64,000 nt of DNA, from the NCBI RefSeq assembly GCF_014205275.1, contig NZ_JACHND010000001.1, positions 6,944,001 through 7,008,000 of the forward strand, given 5' to 3'. Under the pieces are notes generated by a model. The model was not told where the DNA came from. It saw nothing but the letters and a program-made list of their open reading frames with translations, and did not search any database. The DNA comes from Sphaerisporangium siamense (GTDB taxonomy: Bacteria; Actinomycetota; Actinomycetes; Streptosporangiales; Streptosporangiaceae). Made by a program: the position numbers and the translations under genes. Each line of letters begins with the position of its first letter. Position 1 is the first letter of the stretch. Below, one piece after another: positions 59,520 through 64,000 of the stretch.

Positions 59520-59840
59520 TACACCACCGCACTCACCCCGATACCCCCCAAGCCACCGGATCCCCCCCATCCGAATACACCCCCGCACTCCCTCCTGGAC
59601 ACCCCAAGCCACCGGATTCCCCCCATCCGGAGACACCCCCGCGCTCATCCCTCGGACATCCAAGCCACTGGAGAACCGGACTCTCCGGCACACCACCGCA
59701 CACAGCCCAAGCCACTGGACAACCGGATCTTCGGGTACATCTCCGCACCCCAAGCCGGCGGAACCCTCCGGCTACGCCCCCGGATTCATCTCCGGACATC
59801 CGCTCCGCCGGATCACCCCCTTCGGGGGAATCGCCGCATT
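59520..59840. repeat. Degenerate 42-56-bp tandem repeat between MFS and LacI genes
   Basis: At least five diverged copies of a unit starting CCCAAGCCACCGGA and followed by CCCCATCCGGA and a CACCCCCGCACTC block, beginning near 59548, 59604, 59660, 59707 and 59749 (spacings 56, 56, 47 and 42 bp). The unit itself contains CCGGA/TCCGG half-sites. The whole 59441-60024 gap has open frames by composition but no gene. The rest (59841-59985) shows nothing clear. Confidence 0.7.
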
Positions 59841-59988
59841 CCCCTCGAACACCCCAACGGTGGACCGCCCGCCCCCTCCTTCGCTCACGCGGACTGCGCG
59901 CGTTCGGCCGTGCCACCTGGGGCGGGGCGCAGGCAAGGCGCCGGGATCCGTGTTTCCCCCTGGCCACTGGCGCGGGCCGACGATCCCA

Positions 59989-60002
59989 CGTTTTAATGAA
60001 CG
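59989..60002. promoter_or_regulatory. Possible LacI autoregulatory operator
   Basis: CGTTTTAATGAACG (CGTT...AACG, 4-bp arms with A+T centre) lies 22 bp before the LacI-gene ATG. It is the only A+T-rich patch in the region and contains a TTAATG -10-like hexamer. Weak dyad, so a suggestion only. Confidence 0.3.
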
Positions 60003-60024
60003 CCCGAACACGGAAGGGGTCCGG

Positions 60025-61056
60025 ATGACCACGGGGAGTACCGCGGGGCCGGTCAGCATCAAGGAGGTCGCCGCGCAGGCGGGCGTCTCCCCCGGAACCG
60101 TGTCCAACGTGCTCAACCGTCCCCACAAGGTCGCGGCGCGGACGCGTTCCCGCGTCGAGCAGGTGATCAGCGAGCTGGGCTTCGTCCGGCACGGCTCGGC
60201 CTCGACCCTCCGCGCGGGCCACAGCCGTACGATCGGCCTCTCGCTGACCGACATATCCGACCCCTTCTGCACGGGCGTCGCCGCCGGGGTCGAGGCGACG
60301 GCGAGCGAGCGCGGCTACGCGGTGATCCTCGGCAACTCGGCGGGCGACCGGGCCAGGGAGGAACGCAACCTGCGCGTCTTCGCCGAGCAGCGGGTGCGCG
60401 GACTGATCATCACGCCGTCCGGCGACGACCCGCGCCGCCTGGACGTGGTGCGGGAGCGCGGCATCCATGTCGTCCTCGTCGACCACCAGGTCCGCCGCCC
60501 CGACCAGTGCTGGGTGGCCGTCGACGACTTCTCCGGCGGTCACATGGCGGCCGGGCACCTCATGGCCGCCGGCGCCACCCGCCTGGCGTACGTCACCGGC
60601 CCGCTCGCGATCCGGCGGTGCCGCGACCGGGGCAGAGGCGCCGCCCACGCGATCGGCGCGGCGGGGCAGGACACGGGCGCGGCCCTCCAGGTGGTCGAGG
60701 TGCCCGCGATGAACGCGGCGGCGGGACGGCAGGCCGCCGAGACCCTACTGGCCGGGCACGACCTGCCCGACGCGATCTTCTGCGCCAACGACGCGCTCGC
60801 CCTCGGCCTGCTGCGCGGCCTGCTGGGCGGGGGCGTGCGCGTCCCCGAGGACGTCGCCCTGATCGGCCACGACGACGTGGACCTCTCGGCGGCCTCGGCC
60901 GTCTCGCTGAGCTCGATCCGCCGGCCCACCGGCAGGCTCGGCCGCGTCGCCACCGAGCTCCTCATCGACGAGTGCGAGAACCCCGAGACCCACGCCCACC
61001 GCCAGATCGTCTTCCGGCCCGAACTGGTCCCCCGCGGGTCCACCCGCGCGATGTGA
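60025..61056 (+). CDS. LacI-family transcriptional regulator
   Basis: 343-residue repressor. The LacI helix-turn-helix is VSIKEVAAQAGVSPGTVSNVLNRPHKVAARTRSRVEQVISELGFV (residues about 10-55), with hinge GHSRTIGLSLTDISDPF. The sugar-binding-protein domain follows: VVLVDHQVRRPDQCWVAVDDFSGGHMAAGHLMAAGATRLAYV, FCANDALALGLLRGL and ALIGHDDVDLSAASAVSLSSIRRP. ATG with GGAAGGGG ribosome site. No sugar-metabolism gene is adjacent, so the target is unknown. Confidence 0.93.
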   Translation: MTTGSTAGPVSIKEVAAQAGVSPGTVSNVLNRPHKVAARTRSRVEQVISELGFVRHGSASTLRAGHSRTIGLSLTDISDPFCTGVAAGVEATASERGYAVILGNSAGDRAREERNLRVFAEQRVRGLIITPSGDDPRRLDVVRERGIHVVLVDHQVRRPDQCWVAVDDFSGGHMAAGHLMAAGATRLAYVTGPLAIRRCRDRGRGAAHAIGAAGQDTGAALQVVEVPAMNAAAGRQAAETLLAGHDLPDAIFCANDALALGLLRGLLGGGVRVPEDVALIGHDDVDLSAASAVSLSSIRRPTGRLGRVATELLIDECENPETHAHRQIVFRPELVPRGSTRAM

Positions 61057-61138
61057 CGCGCGGCGCGGTCCCGCCCGGCCGCGACACGCGGGAAGTCCGG
61101 TCGTTGTCCCTGGTCAGAGGCCATTCGAGACTGGGCGG

Positions 61139-63832
61139 GTGGGGGCGTGCGCGCGAGTCGAGGTCAGGGTGGACGGCATCGTCCAGGGGGTCGGGTTCCG
61201 CCCGTTCGTGCACCGGCTCGCCACGGGGCTCGGCCTGCACGGGGTCGTGGGCAACGACGAACGCGGCGTGCTGATCGAGGTCGAGGGGAACCCGGAGGCC
61301 GTGGCCGCGTTCACGGACGCCGTACGGCACCGGCCACCTCCCCTGGCGAGCGTCGAGCGGGTGACCACGCGCCCGCTCCCGGTGACCGGCGAGCCCGGGT
61401 TCCGCATCGTGCCGAGCACCGGCCGCGACCACGGCCGCGCGCTCATCTCCCCCGACGTCGCCACCTGCGACGACTGCCTGCGCGAGCTGTTCGACCCCGC
61501 CGACCGCAGGCACCTGTACCCGTTCATCAACTGCACGGCGTGCGGGCCGCGGTTCACGATCGTCACGGCATCCCCGTACGACCGGGCGGGCACGACGATG
61601 GCGCCGTTCGCCATGTGCCCGGCGTGCGCGGCCGAGTACCACGACCCGTCGAGCCGGCGCTTCCACGCCCAGCCGGTGTGCTGCCCCGCCTGCGGACCCC
61701 GCCTACGCCTCCTCGTCCCGGCCGGAACCGAGGACGCACGGCCGCCGGGCAGGTGGGCCGAGGTCGCCGGCGATCCCATCGCGGGCGCGGCGAACGTCCT
61801 GCGCCGGGGCGGCGTACTGGCCGTCAAAGGTATCGGCGGCTACCACCTGGCCGTCCGAGCCGACCTCGAGGACGCGGTGGCCACGCTGCGCGCCCGAAAG
61901 CGCCGCGCGGAGCGACCGTTCGCGGTAATGACTCCAACCCTGGCGACAGCCCGCCACCTGTGCACGACGGACCCGCACGAGGAACGACTCCTCACCGCCC
62001 CCCAACGCCCCATCGTCCTCCTAGCCAGACGCCACATCCCCTCCACTCCCCGCGTCCCCGAACCCGGCCTGGCATCGGCGCAGGGTGTCCGTGCCGGGGA
62101 CGGTGGAGACGGTTCCGCGTGCGGTGCTGAGCAGCGGAGTGGAGATGTCGCCGCGGCGGTGGGGCCACTCGTCGATGCTTCTGTGGCCCCGCTTATCGAC
62201 CCGTCCGTGGTGACGCTCATCGCTCCTTCGGTGGCGCCCTGTGACCGGATGCTCGGGGTCATGCTGCCGTACTCCCCCGTGCACCATCTGCTCCTGCGCG
62301 AGTTCCCGCAACCGATCGTTCTGACCAGCGGGAACGTGTCGGATGAGCCGATCGCCTACCTGGACGCCGACGCGCTGTCCCTGCTGGGCGGCCTGGCGGA
62401 CGCTTTCCTGCTTCACGACCGCGCCATCCGCACGCGGGCGGACGACTCGGTGGTCCGGGTGGTGCGTGGGCGCGAGGTGCCGGTACGCCGGTCGCGTGGG
62501 CACGTTCCCCGGCCCTCCCCGCTCGTACGCGCGGCACGCCGTCCGGTGCTCGCGTGCGGGGCCGAACTGAAGCACACCTTCTGCCTGGCGCGGGGCCGGC
62601 ACGCGCTGGTGTCCCAGCACATCGGGGACCTGGAGAACTACGAGACGCTGCGGTCGTTCACCGAGGGGGTGCGCCACTTCGAGCGGCTCTTCGGCATCCG
62701 CCCCGAGGTCGTGGCCCACGACCCGCACCCCGAGTACCTCTCGACGAAGTACGCGCTGGAGCGGGGGGATGTCCAGCTTGTCGCCGTGCAGCACCACCAC
62801 GCGCACATCGCGTCGTGCCTCACCGACAACGGCGCCGCGGGCCCGGTGATCGGGGTGGCCTTCGACGGCCTCGGATACGGCCTGGACCGCACGCTGTGGG
62901 GCGGGGAGTTCCTGGTGGCGGACCTGACCGGGTTCCGGCGCGCCGGGCACCTGGCCACGGTGCCCATGCCGGGCGGCGCGGCGGCGATCCGCCAGCCCTG
63001 GCGCATGGCGGCGGCCTACCTCGCAGACCTCTCCCCGAGCGTTCCGGACAGCGTTCGACAAGGTCCTACCGACGGAGCGGCCCACCTCGCGAGTATCTCC
63101 GGCAGGTTTCCCGATGGCGGACACCGGGACCCCGCCGATGGAGCGGCACAGCTCACCGGTCTCTCCATGAGCTTTCCCGATATCGGACGACGGGGCCACG
63201 CCGAGGGAAACGCCGGGACGGCCGGGCTCGCGGTGCGCGAGCGCAACGCGGCGCGGTGGGACGCGGTGACCGCGCTGGCCGCGCGGGCCGTCAACGCCCC
63301 GCTCACCTCCAGCGCCGGGCGCCTCTTCGACGCGGTCGCCGCGATCGCCATCGGCCGCGACACAGTGAGCTACGAGGGTCAGGCCGCCGTCGAACTGGAA
63401 CGCGCCGCCGCCCCCGGAGAGGCGGGCACATACCCCTGCCGCATCATCGGGGCCGGGCGCGCGGAGGGGCCGGGGGCCGGGCGCGCGGACGGCGGGGAGG
63501 AGATGTTCGTCGCGATGGGGCACGACCTGGTGCGCGCGGTGGTGGACGACCTCGGGGCCGGCGCGGAACCGGGGGTGGTCGCCGCGCGCTTCCACAACGG
63601 GGTGGCCCGTTTGATCGTGGAGGGATGCGTGCGGCTGCGCGAACAGACGGGACTGTGCGTGGTGGCGCTGTCAGGCGGGGTGTTCCAGAACGCGCGCCTG
63701 GTCGCCGGGACGACGGCCGGGCTGGAAGAGCGAGGCTTCACCGTCCTGACCCACAAGAACGTCCCCCCCAACGACGGAGGCATCAGCCTCGGCCAGGCGG
63801 CAGTGGCCGCCGCCCTCAGCCACCCGGGATGA
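61139..63832 (+). CDS. hypF: Carbamoyltransferase HypF ([NiFe] hydrogenase maturation), repeat-expanded
   Basis: Makes the carbamoyl group that becomes the CN ligands of [NiFe] hydrogenase. The 897 residues have in order: acylphosphatase domain (GIVQGVGFRPFVHRLA), two zinc fingers (CDDCLREL...CTACG and CPACAAEY...CCPACG), the YrdC domain (GGVLAVKGIGGYHLAV, KRRAERPFAVM, TSGNVSDEPIAY) and a Kae1-like domain (VAVQHHHAHIASCLTDNG, VIGVAFDGLGYG, ALSGGVFQNARL, PPNDGGISLGQ). About 120 residues exceed the usual length, due to two repeat inserts (residues about 343-366 and 631-696). GTG start. No other hyp or hydrogenase gene is in the window. Confidence 0.94.
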   Translation: MGACARVEVRVDGIVQGVGFRPFVHRLATGLGLHGVVGNDERGVLIEVEGNPEAVAAFTDAVRHRPPPLASVERVTTRPLPVTGEPGFRIVPSTGRDHGRALISPDVATCDDCLRELFDPADRRHLYPFINCTACGPRFTIVTASPYDRAGTTMAPFAMCPACAAEYHDPSSRRFHAQPVCCPACGPRLRLLVPAGTEDARPPGRWAEVAGDPIAGAANVLRRGGVLAVKGIGGYHLAVRADLEDAVATLRARKRRAERPFAVMTPTLATARHLCTTDPHEERLLTAPQRPIVLLARRHIPSTPRVPEPGLASAQGVRAGDGGDGSACGAEQRSGDVAAAVGPLVDASVAPLIDPSVVTLIAPSVAPCDRMLGVMLPYSPVHHLLLREFPQPIVLTSGNVSDEPIAYLDADALSLLGGLADAFLLHDRAIRTRADDSVVRVVRGREVPVRRSRGHVPRPSPLVRAARRPVLACGAELKHTFCLARGRHALVSQHIGDLENYETLRSFTEGVRHFERLFGIRPEVVAHDPHPEYLSTKYALERGDVQLVAVQHHHAHIASCLTDNGAAGPVIGVAFDGLGYGLDRTLWGGEFLVADLTGFRRAGHLATVPMPGGAAAIRQPWRMAAAYLADLSPSVPDSVRQGPTDGAAHLASISGRFPDGGHRDPADGAAQLTGLSMSFPDIGRRGHAEGNAGTAGLAVRERNAARWDAVTALAARAVNAPLTSSAGRLFDAVAAIAIGRDTVSYEGQAAVELERAAAPGEAGTYPCRIIGAGRAEGPGAGRADGGEEMFVAMGHDLVRAVVDDLGAGAEPGVVAARFHNGVARLIVEGCVRLREQTGLCVVALSGGVFQNARLVAGTTAGLEERGFTVLTHKNVPPNDGGISLGQAAVAAALSHPG
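62165..62236 (+). repeat. Three-copy 24-bp in-frame repeat in hypF
   Basis: Three 24-bp units give the 8-residue repeat PLVDASVA, PLIDPSVV, TLIAPSVA within the YrdC region (about residues 343-366), after a Gly/Ala-rich insert. The frame is kept and the surrounding YrdC motifs are intact. Confidence 0.8.
63029..63226 (+). repeat. Three-copy 66-bp in-frame repeat in hypF
   Basis: Three 66-bp units (63029-63094, 63095-63160, 63161-63226) give a 22-residue repeat of the type LS-x-S-FPD-GGR-x-x-P-x-DGAAQLTG. It sits in the Kae1-like domain after RQPWRMAAAYLAD, with normal HypF sequence resuming at RERNAARWDAV. Confidence 0.85.
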
Positions 63833-63995
63833 GCGGCCGACTGGGCCACCCAGCATGAACGACCACCCTCGGCCACCGCCATGAATGGCCGCCCTTGGCC
63901 ACCCGACATGAGCGGCCGCGCTCGGCCACCCACCGTGAACGGCCACCTGGGTCACCCGGTGGAGGCGGCCCTCGGCCACCTGGCGTGAGTGGCCT
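63830..63995. repeat. 26-27-bp tandem repeat after hypF
   Basis: About six diverged units starting GARYGGCC and containing CTCGGCCACC, beginning at the hypF stop codon and running to the window edge (spacing 24-27 bp). No gene is visible in this stretch. The array may extend past the window. Confidence 0.7.
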
Positions 63996-64000
63996 CCCGG

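Noticed and set aside
59441-60024. Proline-rich coding frames through the 59.5-59.9 kb repeats
   Set aside because: Several frames are open at once because the repeats lack stop codons. There is no ribosome site or family match, and the LacI gene has a clear start at 60025.

Overview
The window is about 73% G+C, densely packed, and carries BldD, mIHF, Rv2175c and a PASTA kinase, many apparently leaderless genes and many 4-bp stop/start overlaps. This points to a sporulating actinomycete. My best guess is Streptosporangiales (Actinomadura/Nonomuraea-like), inferred from gene content only. I saw no rRNA, tRNA, insertion sequence, prophage or CRISPR array. The left edge cuts metK and the right edge falls in repeats after hypF.

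Left part (1-14.2 kb, all minus strand): a conserved core block reading pyrR-pyrB-pyrC-carA-carB-pyrK-pyrD-pyrF, then mihF-gmk-rpoZ-coaBC-(PH-like protein)-metK. It makes UMP from bicarbonate, glutamine and aspartate. A PyrR-binding hairpin lies in the pyrR leader. bldD diverges from this block.

14.7-27.4 kb: an intergenic degenerate tandem repeat; a HEPN-type SAV_6107 protein behind a promoter with two SOS (LexA) boxes; an L,D-transpeptidase; a YbaK deacylase; a GNAT; metF; a polyprenyl synthase; thiE; Rv2175c; a flavin reductase; a TPP riboswitch with thiO-thiS-thiG; and a PASTA serine/threonine kinase of the PknL/PknB type.

27.4-34.3 kb (minus): an eight-gene overlapping purine-catabolism operon, uraD-uraH-uricase-XDH FAD subunit-XDH 2Fe-2S subunit-8-oxoguanine deaminase-allantoinase-allantoicase. 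It takes 8-oxoguanine or urate to ureidoglycolate plus urea. The molybdenum subunit of xanthine dehydrogenase is absent from the operon.

34.4-45 kb: endonuclease IV with two strong terminators; a LytS/LytTR two-component pair; a sulfite-oxidase-like protein; an aromatic-residue leader peptide plus attenuator ahead of DAHP synthase; thiI; a phosphofructokinase with PPi-type residues behind a DasR-type operator; a lactonase; and a MarR-GNAT fusion with its own palindromic operator.

45-64 kb (more accessory): a very large KAP NTPase fused to what looks like a catalytically dead caspase; Dps; a MerR regulator in an operon with a VIT/vWA protein; a SWIM/SNF2 helicase pair; homocysteine methyltransferase; an MFS exporter; a LacI regulator; and a lone HypF enlarged by in-frame repeats. 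Short tandem repeats recur here both between genes and inside the SNF2 and HypF genes.

Most interesting leads: the SOS-controlled HEPN gene, the pseudo-caspase-KAP protein, the aroF leader/attenuator, the PPi-type PFK with its dre site, the MerR-VIT/vWA operon, and the minisatellite-like repeats.
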